The notes beneath the pieces are model-generated. The model saw only the letters and a list, made by a program, of their open reading frames with translations. It ran no database searches and had not been told where the DNA came from. Shown piece after piece: positions 1 to 9,329 of a DNA stretch of 34,533 nt. The position numbers were made by a program, and so were the translations under genes. The first letter of the stretch is position 1. Every line of letters starts with the position of its first letter. Source of the DNA: Deltaproteobacteria bacterium (GTDB taxonomy: Bacteria > Desulfobacterota > JADFXK01); the NCBI GenBank assembly GCA_015233625.1, contig JADFXK010000005.1:1-34533 (forward strand). Direction: 5' to 3'.

Positions 1-137
1 GAAGATACCGCCTAGTCGACAGGATGGCGGCGCAACCTGGTGATGGTTAGGCAGAGAGTTCTTTATTAACAGACGAATTGCGGCTTCCAACCTGATAACC
101 CGCAACCCGTATCCCGTACTCCGCACCCGAGGGTCAT

Positions 138-941
138 ATGTTATCTTGTAATGAGCTGTTTGATCTATCTAATTTTAGTGAGGCCGGGATTTTTGACGGG
201 TTAAGGTTTCCATGGGAAGTACTGCCCAGAATAAAGGAGTATGTTCTTTCCCGTCTGGACCGCACCGGGGTCACGACGGTCAGGCAGGATGGGGAGGTAC
301 TCCGGAAGACCCGGGTCTTCTACCAGGGAGAGGTGCTGACCGACCATCTTCATTTGGAGCCCGGTGACGTGACCAAAGGGCGGTTTAAGGTTTATCATCG
401 AGATGAGCTGCTCGTCGGAGCTTCGGTTATCTACGCCGGGGCCTGTCTGTTTGATAATGACATCACTCTGGGGGCGGGAGTGGTGGTTGAGCCCGGGGCC
501 TTAATTAAAGGTCCGACCATGATTGGTGACTTTTCCGAGGTGCGGCAGGGGGCATACATCCGCGGCAACTGCCTGGTCGGCCGGTCATGTGTTGTCGGTC
601 ACGTGACCGAGATAAAAAATGCGGTGATGTTGGATCAAGCCAAGGCGGGTCACTTTGCCTATATTGGAGACAGTATTCTCGGACGGAACACCAATTTGGG
701 GGCGGGGACAAAGCTGGCTAATCTGAAATTCATTCCAGCCCCGACTAGAATTCAGGTGGGCGAGGAAGTCCACATTATTGACCTGCACAAGTTTGGCGCA
801 ATTCTGGGGGATCATGTGCAAACGGGATGCAACTCGGTGACAAATCCCGGAACGGTGCTGGGTCGGCGAAGCCTGGTCGGTCCCAACATGACAGTGGCGT
901 CCGGGTATTATCCTCCCCACTCCATTATTCTGACCGGATAG
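138..941 (+). CDS. Left-handed beta-helix (LbH) acyltransferase / GlmU C-terminal-like nucleotidyltransferase family protein
   Basis: ORF 267 aa with hexapeptide-type repeats (GAGVVVEPGALIKGPTMIGDFSEVRQGAYIRGNCLVGRSCVVGHVTEIKNAVML..., ILGRNTNLGAGTKLANLK). Confidence 0.8.
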   Translation: MLSCNELFDLSNFSEAGIFDGLRFPWEVLPRIKEYVLSRLDRTGVTTVRQDGEVLRKTRVFYQGEVLTDHLHLEPGDVTKGRFKVYHRDELLVGASVIYAGACLFDNDITLGAGVVVEPGALIKGPTMIGDFSEVRQGAYIRGNCLVGRSCVVGHVTEIKNAVMLDQAKAGHFAYIGDSILGRNTNLGAGTKLANLKFIPAPTRIQVGEEVHIIDLHKFGAILGDHVQTGCNSVTNPGTVLGRRSLVGPNMTVASGYYPPHSIILTG

Positions 942-1008
942 GCATTAGTCTTCGAAATTTATGCCGCACATGATAATACACAAGAAGATGTACAGGAGGC
1001 CTAAAGAA

Positions 1009-1047
1009 ATATCCCCCATGATCATAATGATGGATCATAGGGGATAT
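1009..1047. other. Strong imperfect palindrome/hairpin between convergent genes
   Basis: atatcccccatgatc (1009-1023) / gatcataggggatat (1033-1047), 14 of 15 positions pair, 9-nt loop; no T-tract. Confidence 0.6.
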
Positions 1048-1120
1048 GTCGTGATGTAGGCTACTAAGTTGGTAACATCCATGCGTCAGCCCACCTGTCA
1101 GGCAACTAACGCCGCGATTC

Positions 1121-1369
1121 CTATTTTTTGTAGTCGTGGACGGGTTCTTTTTTGTCCTTATCCGGCTTACCCGCGTCCTTAGCCTTAGCCTTAGCTTTAG
1201 CGGCGTCCTTCTTGGTTTTTGCCGCATCCTTGTTGTACGTTGCCGCCTTAGGGGCACCAGCTTCCGATTTCTCGACCTTCTTATCGGCTTTTTCTTGAGC
1301 CATGGTCATCGGGGCAAAGCAGACAAACAAAATCAGGGCAAACAACGCGGCAGAAATTCTTTTGATCAT
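1121..1369 (-). CDS. Small secreted Lys/Ala-rich low-complexity protein
   Basis: 82 aa ORF with signal peptide-like N-terminus (MIKRISAALFALILFVCFAPMTMAQ) and K/A/D-rich tail; ggaggg SD-like sequence upstream on the minus strand. Confidence 0.6.
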   Translation of the reverse strand: MIKRISAALFALILFVCFAPMTMAQEKADKKVEKSEAGAPKAATYNKDAAKTKKDAAKAKAKAKDAGKPDKDKKEPVHDYKK

Positions 1370-1550
1370 AATCCCTCCAAAGTCAAAAAAAGGTTACCAC
1401 AAGGTTTCTATATTTTATAGGTTTGCAAAAACCTACACCACAATCTTTGTGGTCCTGATGTGGCCAAAACATCCTGGGTAACGGTGAAACAGTGAAGTGA
1501 CGCTATCACAACGATGGGTCGGTGTCAATTCAAAAAATAGACGCGACGCG

Positions 1551-2786
1551 TCACATGACATCTTTATCACTCATCTCGACAGCCCGATCAATTTCGGCTC
1601 TAAGCTGCGGAGGTAAACCGGGAATATCAACATTGAGGAACCCCCGAACGATGGTCGAGGTGGCTTCGTCCTCGGTTAGTCCCCGCGACATAAGATACGA
1701 TATTTCCTCTTGGGCGATTTTACCCACAGCCGCTTCGTGGGACATCTCCACCCCGTCACAATGACCTTCCAATTCCGGAACCGCGTGAATCAGGCCACCC
1801 TTCAAGAGCAGCCCCTTGCACTCTAAGTGTGCTTTAATGTCCGGGACTTCGCCGATAAGATGTCCGCGGGCAATAATCCTTCCCCCATTACTGATGGTGC
1901 GGGCCACGATTTCCGCCCTGGTCCCCGGTTTCTTGAGGAAGATGCGGCCGCCGATGTCGAATTCCGAACCCGGCGACCCAACAATAATACTGTAGTACCG
2001 GGCGACCGCGTTGTCACCGACAAGGTAAGTGGTCGGGTACATTTGGAGCGTCCGGACCGGCTTCATACAAATGTAGTTGTTCAGGAACAGGCCTCCCTCC
2101 TCCACTTGAGCCGCCGACCGGGGGCGGACGACCATGTCTTCAGCCCAGTTATGGATCATGGTGAAGCTGAGTTTGGCATTCTTCTTGACAAAGAATTCAG
2201 AAATACCCACGTGTGCCCCTTTTTTGACATGGGGCGAGGTGGCGCATCCCGTGATGATGTGTAGTTCTGAGTCCTCTTCGGCAATAATGATATTATGGAC
2301 CGTTTGCTGCAGCCCTTCTTTGTCCAAATAGAGGCAGGCCTGGATCGGATACACGCTTTTCTGTCCCGGGAGACACCGGATGACATACCCGTTGTGCAGG
2401 TCCGTTTCCGCGGAAGCAGTATACTTATCCATATCCACCGATATTAGCTTCCAGTAGTAGTCCCTGATCCAGTCGTACTCTTCCAACGCTTTTTTGATGG
2501 GGATGACCTCGACCCCTTCCATCTTACTACTGCAGTGAACGACCGCGGTGTCTTTTTGAAAATAGGTACCGCCGCGCTCTTTACCCGTCAGATCCAGGCC
2601 GGACATGATCAGACGTTTCTGTTCGGCATCGGGCAGGGAACGCAGCTCTTCCTCTTGGAGATACTCATGGGGCACATCAGCCGTCTCGAATTGTGCCAAG
2701 TCGACATCTTGTCCCAGCGCCGCTTTCTTGGTCGCCGCCCCAGCCGCTTTGCTTTTTAGTTCTTCTCTAGAGTACATCGCACGCAT
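1551..2786 (-). CDS. sufB: SufB/SufD family Fe-S cluster scaffold protein (SmsB-like, minimal SUF type)
   Basis: 411 aa; SufBD-core features (MSHEAAVGKIAQEEISYLMSRGLTEDEATSTIVRGFLN); overlaps the end of an adjacent SufC-like gene. Confidence 0.85.
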   Translation of the reverse strand: MRAMYSREELKSKAAGAATKKAALGQDVDLAQFETADVPHEYLQEEELRSLPDAEQKRLIMSGLDLTGKERGGTYFQKDTAVVHCSSKMEGVEVIPIKKALEEYDWIRDYYWKLISVDMDKYTASAETDLHNGYVIRCLPGQKSVYPIQACLYLDKEGLQQTVHNIIIAEEDSELHIITGCATSPHVKKGAHVGISEFFVKKNAKLSFTMIHNWAEDMVVRPRSAAQVEEGGLFLNNYICMKPVRTLQMYPTTYLVGDNAVARYYSIIVGSPGSEFDIGGRIFLKKPGTRAEIVARTISNGGRIIARGHLIGEVPDIKAHLECKGLLLKGGLIHAVPELEGHCDGVEMSHEAAVGKIAQEEISYLMSRGLTEDEATSTIVRGFLNVDIPGLPPQLRAEIDRAVEMSDKDVM

Positions 2787-3520
2787 TCCTCATATCCCAT
2801 CTCGCTGATACAATTTAGAATTTCGCGAGGATTAGTGGAACAGCTTAAGATGCCGTTAAACAGCACCTGTCCCTTATCCGCGGCCACGTAGTCCATGATG
2901 TAGCCGGTGTGGGTGATGATCAGGCCCATCTTTGTCCGGTCACGCTTTTGCCGGGCGATTGTCTTTTCATCGGAATGAAATATGTCTTTTTCGAGGAGCA
3001 TGGCAATCGTCTCCCCGACCAGGGTGATATTTTCCAAGTCAACGCCGGACTCCGGCTCATCAAATAGCATCAGATCAGGATCTTGAGCTAAGAGTTGGAG
3101 CAACTCAGACCGTTTGATTTCTCCGCCGGAAAAGCCGGCATTAACATCACGGTCGAGGAAGTCCCGGAAGTTAACCATCTCGGCATATTCTTCCACATCT
3201 ATCTCTTTCTTAGAGCAGATGTCGATCATTTGCCGAGTCTTAAGACCATGAATGGTCGGGGGCCGCTGGTAGGACATGCCGATACCCAAGGCGGCGCGTT
3301 CGTTGATGGGCAGTCCGGTGATGTCGACCCCTTTGAACAGGATTCTGCCACCCGTCACCCGATACTGGGGATAACCCATGATGGTCATCACGAGGGACGT
3401 CTTTCCGGACCCATTCGGCCCAAAAAGGATATGGGTCTCACCCGGTTTGATCTCTAAGTCGATGTGCTTCAATATCTTATTCCCGGCCAGCTCCACCTGC
3501 AAATCTTCAATGAGCAACAT
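2756..3520 (-). CDS. sufC: SufC-like Fe-S assembly ATPase (start trimmed to MLLIEDLQVELAG)
   Basis: Walker A GPNGSGKT, SGGEIKRSELLQLL signature, DEPESGVD Walker B; AGGAG SD upstream of ATG at 3520; the ORF track starts further upstream at 3646. Confidence 0.85.
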   Translation of the reverse strand: MLLIEDLQVELAGNKILKHIDLEIKPGETHILFGPNGSGKTSLVMTIMGYPQYRVTGGRILFKGVDITGLPINERAALGIGMSYQRPPTIHGLKTRQMIDICSKKEIDVEEYAEMVNFRDFLDRDVNAGFSGGEIKRSELLQLLAQDPDLMLFDEPESGVDLENITLVGETIAMLLEKDIFHSDEKTIARQKRDRTKMGLIITHTGYIMDYVAADKGQVLFNGILSCSTNPREILNCISEMGYEECVRCTLEKN

Positions 3521-3713
3521 CTGATGTCTCCTGTGTCTAGTTTCGGGACGCGGCATAGCCAGTAGCCGCCTCTTTCTCTCGGTGTTCTTTGCCTCATGCT
3601 TTTGGGCTGAAGGTGAGAACATACCCAATCGAAATCCAATTGGCAAGAGGCCGTTTGACCTGATGATGTTAACACGCTGTTTTTATTTGATTGAAGCGCT
3701 GGAGGAGGGAGGC

Positions 3714-4490
3714 TTAAATGTCCTCCGGTCGTAGATGGACCACGTCTCCGGCCAAGATCTTCTCTAACCCCGTGTCGGTCTGCAACCACAACCGACCCTC
3801 GGGATCTAGATCCACGGCCGTGCCGGTCAAGGTCTGCCCTTGGGACATGATCACCTTAACCCGGCTGCCCAGGGTGGCCGAATGGGTCAAATAATTCCGG
3901 TGGATTTCTTCTAGGTAGGGAGGATCATCGTGGAACCGAGTATAATGCCCGGCCAGGTGAGATAAAATGCCGTCCCGCAACTCCGCCGCGGCCACGCTCG
4001 CCCCGGCCTGGGCCAAAGAGGTGGCCGTATCAGTCAGCTCAGCCGGGATATCATTCTGAACATTAACCCCGATGCCCCAGATCAGAAAAGGATTTCCTCC
4101 GGGGGCAAAATGCGACTCCATCAGCATCCCGCACACCTTCTTGCCGTCGATCAACAGGTCATTGGGCCACTTAATGGAGACCGGGAGTTCAGTCAGGCTA
4201 TGGATGGCCTGTTGCACCGCGAGAGAGGCGATGAGGTTAAGCCCCCCCCAGGCAGCCAGCGGGACACCCGGACGCAGTAATAGCGACATCCACAAGCCGC
4301 CGGGTTGGGCTTCCCATTTACGGCCCAGTCGCCCTTTGCCTCCGGTTTGCTCTAGAGCCACCGCCACATACCCTTCCGGTTCTCCGGCCAGGGCCTTTTC
4401 CAAAACAGTGGTATTGGTGGACGCGACTTCCGGGAAGTGTTCGATGCGAAAGGAGTTATCGTTCTTGCTGGATATGTTTTGGAGTGGCAC
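3714..4490 (-). CDS. birA: Biotin--[acetyl-CoA-carboxylase] ligase (BirA catalytic domain)
   Basis: EQTGGKGRLGRKWEAQPGGLWMSLLLRP and SIKWPNDLLIDGKKVCGMLMES motifs. Confidence 0.9.
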   Translation of the reverse strand: MPLQNISSKNDNSFRIEHFPEVASTNTTVLEKALAGEPEGYVAVALEQTGGKGRLGRKWEAQPGGLWMSLLLRPGVPLAAWGGLNLIASLAVQQAIHSLTELPVSIKWPNDLLIDGKKVCGMLMESHFAPGGNPFLIWGIGVNVQNDIPAELTDTATSLAQAGASVAAAELRDGILSHLAGHYTRFHDDPPYLEEIHRNYLTHSATLGSRVKVIMSQGQTLTGTAVDLDPEGRLWLQTDTGLEKILAGDVVHLRPEDI

Positions 4491-4671
4491 GAGTAAAGCA
4501 TCCTGTCGGCAAATCGTTATCTGGCTGCCGTGGAACCTGGTTAAATTTATGTTTAGGCGGTCTTAGTCGGCGATGGACGAGACTTTGGGGGCTGGCCGTT
4601 GGGCATCTATCTTAAAACGAGTACCGGCAGCAAGCAACCAGAGCGGTTCAAAGCGTCAAATGTGCGAGGGT

Positions 4672-5424
4672 TCAAAAACGCCACCGGCCCACTTGAATAT
4701 TTTGGTTATGGCGCAATTGCTTCCGGGCCAGTTCTTCCATTTGTTGTGGCGTGAGCAGGCCCCGGTCGATAAAGAAACTACCGATGGGTTGGTTCAGCCG
4801 GCGCTGTTTACCCAATAAACACATAATGTTAAATGTGGACAGATAGCCCAAACGTTTGGCGCAGTCCCCAAATTTTTCTCCGACACCCCGGTGGGCCAAG
4901 ATAAACTGAATGTCCTGGGGTAAAAGTAGACCCCAGTCTCGGGCAAGTTGACCGATCAGAGGGCGTTGTCTTCTTTGCCAGGTGATGGCCTCGATGAGGG
5001 CGCGCCAGGAAATGAACCCCGAGTAATACAAAAACTGGCCGATGAGCAGTTCCCGATGGGGGAGAGGCCCAAAATAGGAGTGATCTTGCCATTCTCGTTG
5101 GGAGGTGGGCCTGGACGCCGGAGGCTTCCGGCGAGGTGGAGCTTTTGGTCCGGCGGGCCGGATAATGGCTTCATCATTGGCGATGGCGGCCCGAAGGAGT
5201 TCGTAGGCCAGCGAGACCTCTTTAAACAGCTCGGTCATCTCTGCTTCATCCCGGCCCATGGCCTTGGCCCGGTCGGGATGAGTCTCCAGAGCCTTCCTCC
5301 GATAGATGGTTTTAAGCTCGGCGGGTTGGATCTGTTTTAGGAAATCGTGGGAGAAGTTGTTTCCCGGGCCAAAGATCAGGCCACAGGCCGCCATAATCTC
5401 AGGAGTAGAAAGTTGTGACAGCAT
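4672..5424 (-). CDS. J-domain protein with C-terminal tandem MshEN-like helical motifs
   Basis: N-terminal J-domain with HPD (YRRKALETHPDRAKAMG); C-terminal part has four copies of an IGxxxxxxGxLxxxxxxxxLxxQ-like motif. Confidence 0.75.
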   Translation of the reverse strand: MLSQLSTPEIMAACGLIFGPGNNFSHDFLKQIQPAELKTIYRRKALETHPDRAKAMGRDEAEMTELFKEVSLAYELLRAAIANDEAIIRPAGPKAPPRRKPPASRPTSQREWQDHSYFGPLPHRELLIGQFLYYSGFISWRALIEAITWQRRQRPLIGQLARDWGLLLPQDIQFILAHRGVGEKFGDCAKRLGYLSTFNIMCLLGKQRRLNQPIGSFFIDRGLLTPQQMEELARKQLRHNQNIQVGRWRF

Positions 5425-5637
5425 TCCGGCACCTTCTAATATTTATCGACAGAGTCACAATAAACTAAGACGACTATCTTACCTCCTAATTTCGGCTATT
5501 GCAACCCCTTTTTTGTCCGCCGGGGGAGTGAAGAACCCGGATAATTGCAAATGTTTCGAGGGGACATCTATTAGTTGCGGGTATCCCAGGCGGTCCCTTC
5601 ATTGGCCCTGACCCGTAACTCGCAACACCTTATGTGA

Positions 5638-8004
5638 TCACATCCCCTTGGAGAAACCGGCCGAGTTGCCCAGACCGAACAGCGAGATAACAAAGGTGAT
5701 GGAGGTGTCCTCCTCCTTCTTGCTATAGGACAAATCAATACCCCAGCATTGGGCCTGGTAATTGATTCCGTAGCGGCTCTCCACCTCTGTGTTGGTTTCA
5801 AACGAATTTTTATTCTCGTAGATTAAGGAGATGGGCTGGATCACCTTGACCAGTATCCGGGTATTCAATTCCTTCACCCGATCCTGGGTAAACCGGTAAT
5901 CCACGCCCAACACGTCGCCCCGTTTGTCGTTGAAGTAAGCCGAACAGTTGAATGACTTGAATTCATCATCCTGGGCGGAATAAGAGGTGTCGGTGTTGAT
6001 GACCATAAAGGTGGTCGGGGTAAACTCCATTTCCAGTTTGATGGGTGAGAAAGAACGGTGCTCCCCCACCGCGTCGCTCCGTCGGTTAAGGTAAGCCTGG
6101 TAGGCCAAAATATCATCCTGGTTCCGGGGGCGGGGGTTCCAGGATGAGAAAGCGTTTTCATAGTAGCGCCACCACTTATTAATATTGGCCTGACGCCAGC
6201 GCATCAGGTTATCCGACTGGGTGGTGTCGCCGTTAGTGAAATCGTAGGACTGGCTGATCTTAAGGCGCAACATCTCCCAGTAGCTTGGTTTGCCGCCGGA
6301 AAGCAACTTGGCCATGATCATATTGTCCAGGCCATAGGTCACGGTGTTGACCTTATCCAGGTAATCCTGCCCGTCAAAATCCATAGGCTGGTCGGGATTT
6401 TCATCGGGCCGAAAACGGTAGGTCACAAAGGGCCGGAACCGATGCTTCACATTGGTGAAGTTACCGACGTTGAAGGGGTAAACTTTAGAGAGGGAAGTTG
6501 ATAAATTTCCGGTGACATCATAAAGGTGTCGGTAGTAATCTGATTTATCGAATGAACTGTCTCGGTCTTGAAATTGATAAGCCGTCTCCCGCAGTCCCAG
6601 AGTCCCCTCGAAGTCGAGGAAATTTTTATAATGCAAGGGCAGGGATGCGCTGGGATGCAGATCCGTGCGAGTGGCTTTGACCCCTTGTTCACGCCAAAAA
6701 TAGGCGGCGTTGGCATCCCAGTTCAGGTACACGGAATCATTCATAACCGGCAGCCGGGACCCGACAAATCCCGCCTTGGGCAGTTCCTGGACAGTGGGGT
6801 CATCGGCAATTTGCGTGGCTTTTTGAAAGTACGAGACCTTGCCATAGGCCATGGAAGAATCGCCTTTTTTATCTGCCACCACCCGGGACTGGCGATACTC
6901 GTCCACGTTGTCATCCAGATCCCGTCCAAAATGTTCCAGAAAATCTTCCCGATTGGTGGAGATGGAGTTAAATCCGGAGGTAAACTCCCGGAGGAATTCC
7001 CGATCACTGACCAGATCGACATCGGCCTTGACCCGAATGTCGGAGGGGGCGTCTTGGTTCAACTTGCCGCGCAACCACCAGCGGCTGTCATTGGTTCGGG
7101 GGATGTTGTCACCGATGAAATTGTCGCCCGTTTGGAGGTCGTTCAATCCGGAAATCCGAAAGGTGCCCTGGTCTCGGGTCCCGGCCGCGTAACGGTACTC
7201 CAGTCCCTCCATCAAGCCCCTTCTCGCCATGTAATCCTGATGAAAAGTAGCGTCCATATGGTCGTTGATGGCCCAGTAAAAGGGGACGTCGATTTCGAAT
7301 CCGTTGCGGGACGAAGAGGTGAAGCTGGGAACAAGGAGTCCGGATTGTCTGCTGGTCTTAGCCGGAAACATGAAGTAGGGGAGGTAGAAGATCGGGAATG
7401 ATTTCACTTGTAGTTTAGCCCCATTAACTATCCCATATCCATCCATGGTCACCCAGGCCTCGGATCCGGTGATGATCCAGACGGGGTTCGACCCGTCACA
7501 GGTGGTCAGACCGGCTTGCACCATATGGTAGGTGTTCTCTCCCGTTTTTTCCACCTCCCGGCCGCTGATATAGAAATGATTCGATTTAATGAATAACAAC
7601 CCGCTTTGCATCCAGCCGGTTTTTTTGACGAGATTAAGGATGGCCTGGTCACTCATGATGTATCCGTCGTCCGTCGTCAGGCGGACATGTCCGGTGGCCC
7701 GAGCTTCCCCCTTGGTATTGTTCAGCATCACTTCATCGGCCGTGAGGCTCCTCTGCTTTTGCGTAATATGCACATTCCCTTTGGCCCGATAGAGGTCTTG
7801 TATTTTATCGTAACTCAGGTAATCCGAGTCCATCTTGAATGGTTCACCGCCGCCCAGATCGAAAGAGTCGGGGTTTTGGGCAGCCGCGAGGCCGGGAAAA
7901 CAGGCCGCCGCCGTCATCATCAGAGAGAAAACAATCAGTCGCATAGTCATCATGGGGTTTCTCCGGCCATCGGATACCTCTCCCTGGTATTTGTTTATAA
8001 TCAA
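5638..8004 (-). CDS. lptD: LPS-assembly protein LptD (OstA/Imp)
   Basis: 788 aa; OstA-type N-terminus (YDKIQDLYRAKGNVHITQKQRSLTADEVMLN), LptD barrel-type body (YLPYFMFPAKTSRQSGLLVPSFTSSSRNGFEIDVPFYWAI). The real start may be 7950 or 7953 (MMTMRLIVFSL..., signal peptide). Confidence 0.92.
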   Translation of the reverse strand: MIINKYQGEVSDGRRNPMMTMRLIVFSLMMTAAACFPGLAAAQNPDSFDLGGGEPFKMDSDYLSYDKIQDLYRAKGNVHITQKQRSLTADEVMLNNTKGEARATGHVRLTTDDGYIMSDQAILNLVKKTGWMQSGLLFIKSNHFYISGREVEKTGENTYHMVQAGLTTCDGSNPVWIITGSEAWVTMDGYGIVNGAKLQVKSFPIFYLPYFMFPAKTSRQSGLLVPSFTSSSRNGFEIDVPFYWAINDHMDATFHQDYMARRGLMEGLEYRYAAGTRDQGTFRISGLNDLQTGDNFIGDNIPRTNDSRWWLRGKLNQDAPSDIRVKADVDLVSDREFLREFTSGFNSISTNREDFLEHFGRDLDDNVDEYRQSRVVADKKGDSSMAYGKVSYFQKATQIADDPTVQELPKAGFVGSRLPVMNDSVYLNWDANAAYFWREQGVKATRTDLHPSASLPLHYKNFLDFEGTLGLRETAYQFQDRDSSFDKSDYYRHLYDVTGNLSTSLSKVYPFNVGNFTNVKHRFRPFVTYRFRPDENPDQPMDFDGQDYLDKVNTVTYGLDNMIMAKLLSGGKPSYWEMLRLKISQSYDFTNGDTTQSDNLMRWRQANINKWWRYYENAFSSWNPRPRNQDDILAYQAYLNRRSDAVGEHRSFSPIKLEMEFTPTTFMVINTDTSYSAQDDEFKSFNCSAYFNDKRGDVLGVDYRFTQDRVKELNTRILVKVIQPISLIYENKNSFETNTEVESRYGINYQAQCWGIDLSYSKKEEDTSITFVISLFGLGNSAGFSKGM

Positions 8005-9320
8005 GGTTGGATTGGACGGTGGGAGAAGTATGCCTTAGCCTCACCCACGGTAAACAGTGACCCGGTAATGACCACCAGGCCGTTATCACCCGCGGTCCGG
8101 ATAGCCAGTTCGATGGCTTGGGGCAAAGATGGTTCAATCATCGCGTTATGATGGCCGGCCGGTAGCAACCTGGCCAGGTCGGCTGGTTCCGCGGCCCGGG
8201 CATAGGCGGTCCGGGTCAAAATCAGATTATCCGCCAACGGGACCAATCGGCTGATAATTCCGGATTTGTCTTTATCCGCCATAATCCCCAAAGCCAGGGT
8301 CAATTTCCGACCCGCGGCCAGGTCTTTCAATTCCTCGGCCAGGACCTTTGCCGCGGCGGGATTATGGGCGCCGTCAAGATAAACGGGAGGATGGTCCAGA
8401 ACCTTTTCCAGCCGGCCGGGCCATTGAACCTGGGTCAGGCCGGCCACCAGATGTTCCTGAGTGAGAGACCATCCTTGCTGCCTCAAAACCTCGGCTGTGG
8501 CCAAAGCCCCGGCCATGTTCCGGAACTGATGGTGTCCCTTAAGAGCCGGGATCACCCCCCGCAACTGCTCCTCTAAGCCAAAATAGTCAAACCCGTGATT
8601 GCGGTTGGCCCGATACCGGACATCCCGGCCGACCCTGATCAAGGGGGCCTGAAGGTCATGGCACCGCTTCTCGATCACCTCCAGGGCGGCTGGCTGACGG
8701 GCGGTGGTGATGATCGGCACCTGAGGTTTAATTATCCCGGCCTTCTCGAAGGTGATCTGGTTGAGAGTCGTACCCAGAAGATCCTGATGTTCCAGTGATA
8801 TCTCCGTAATCATGCAGACCTGAGGCGTGATCACGTTGGTCGCGTCCAATCTGCCGCCCATCCCCGTTTCCATGATGGCCAGGTCCACCGACTGCTCCTT
8901 AAAATAAGCCAGGGCCATGGCTGTGACTGCTTCAAAAAAAGTGGGCGGTTCGGCCGACGACATGGCTTTCATCAAAGCATTGGCCATGTCCAGGACCTCG
9001 GCGTCAGATATCTCCGTAGTCCCAATCCGAAACCTTTCGTTAAATCTGACCAGATGCGGCGAGGTGTAGAGACCCACCCGATACCCGGCGGCCGTGAGCA
9101 TCGTCTGGAGAGTGGCCGCGACAGAGCCTTTGCCGTTTGAACCGGCGATATGTACATATTTCTGGCCGACGTGGGGGGTGCCTAACCCGGCCAGCAGGTT
9201 CTGAGTTGAATTCAGGCCAAACTTGATGCCGAACTTTTGTAGGCTATACAGATAATCAACAGCCTGAGCCGCGGTGTCGAAACTCTGGGGCGTGGGATTA
9301 GATTTATTATTGTTTTTCAT
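8001..9320 (-). CDS. folC: Bifunctional folylpolyglutamate synthase/dihydrofolate synthase
   Basis: HIAGSNGKGSVAATLQTML, ETGMGGRLDATNVI, YLDGAHNPAAAKVLAEEL Mur-ligase-type motifs. Confidence 0.93.
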   Translation of the reverse strand: MKNNNKSNPTPQSFDTAAQAVDYLYSLQKFGIKFGLNSTQNLLAGLGTPHVGQKYVHIAGSNGKGSVAATLQTMLTAAGYRVGLYTSPHLVRFNERFRIGTTEISDAEVLDMANALMKAMSSAEPPTFFEAVTAMALAYFKEQSVDLAIMETGMGGRLDATNVITPQVCMITEISLEHQDLLGTTLNQITFEKAGIIKPQVPIITTARQPAALEVIEKRCHDLQAPLIRVGRDVRYRANRNHGFDYFGLEEQLRGVIPALKGHHQFRNMAGALATAEVLRQQGWSLTQEHLVAGLTQVQWPGRLEKVLDHPPVYLDGAHNPAAAKVLAEELKDLAAGRKLTLALGIMADKDKSGIISRLVPLADNLILTRTAYARAAEPADLARLLPAGHHNAMIEPSLPQAIELAIRTAGDNGLVVITGSLFTVGEAKAYFSHRPIQP

Positions 9321-9329
9321 TTAGTTTCC

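Noticed and set aside
93-129. Degenerate acccg/cccgtA repeats upstream of the LbH gene
   Set aside because: Too short and degenerate to call a repeat element; a genome-wide search would be needed
5631-5642. tgtgatcaca as a CRP site
   Set aside because: Lacks the 6-nt spacer of the CRP consensus and overlaps the lptD stop region
6568-7401. 277-aa plus-strand ORF antisense to lptD
   Set aside because: Entirely antisense to a convincing LptD; composition looks like mirrored coding sequence with no recognisable motifs
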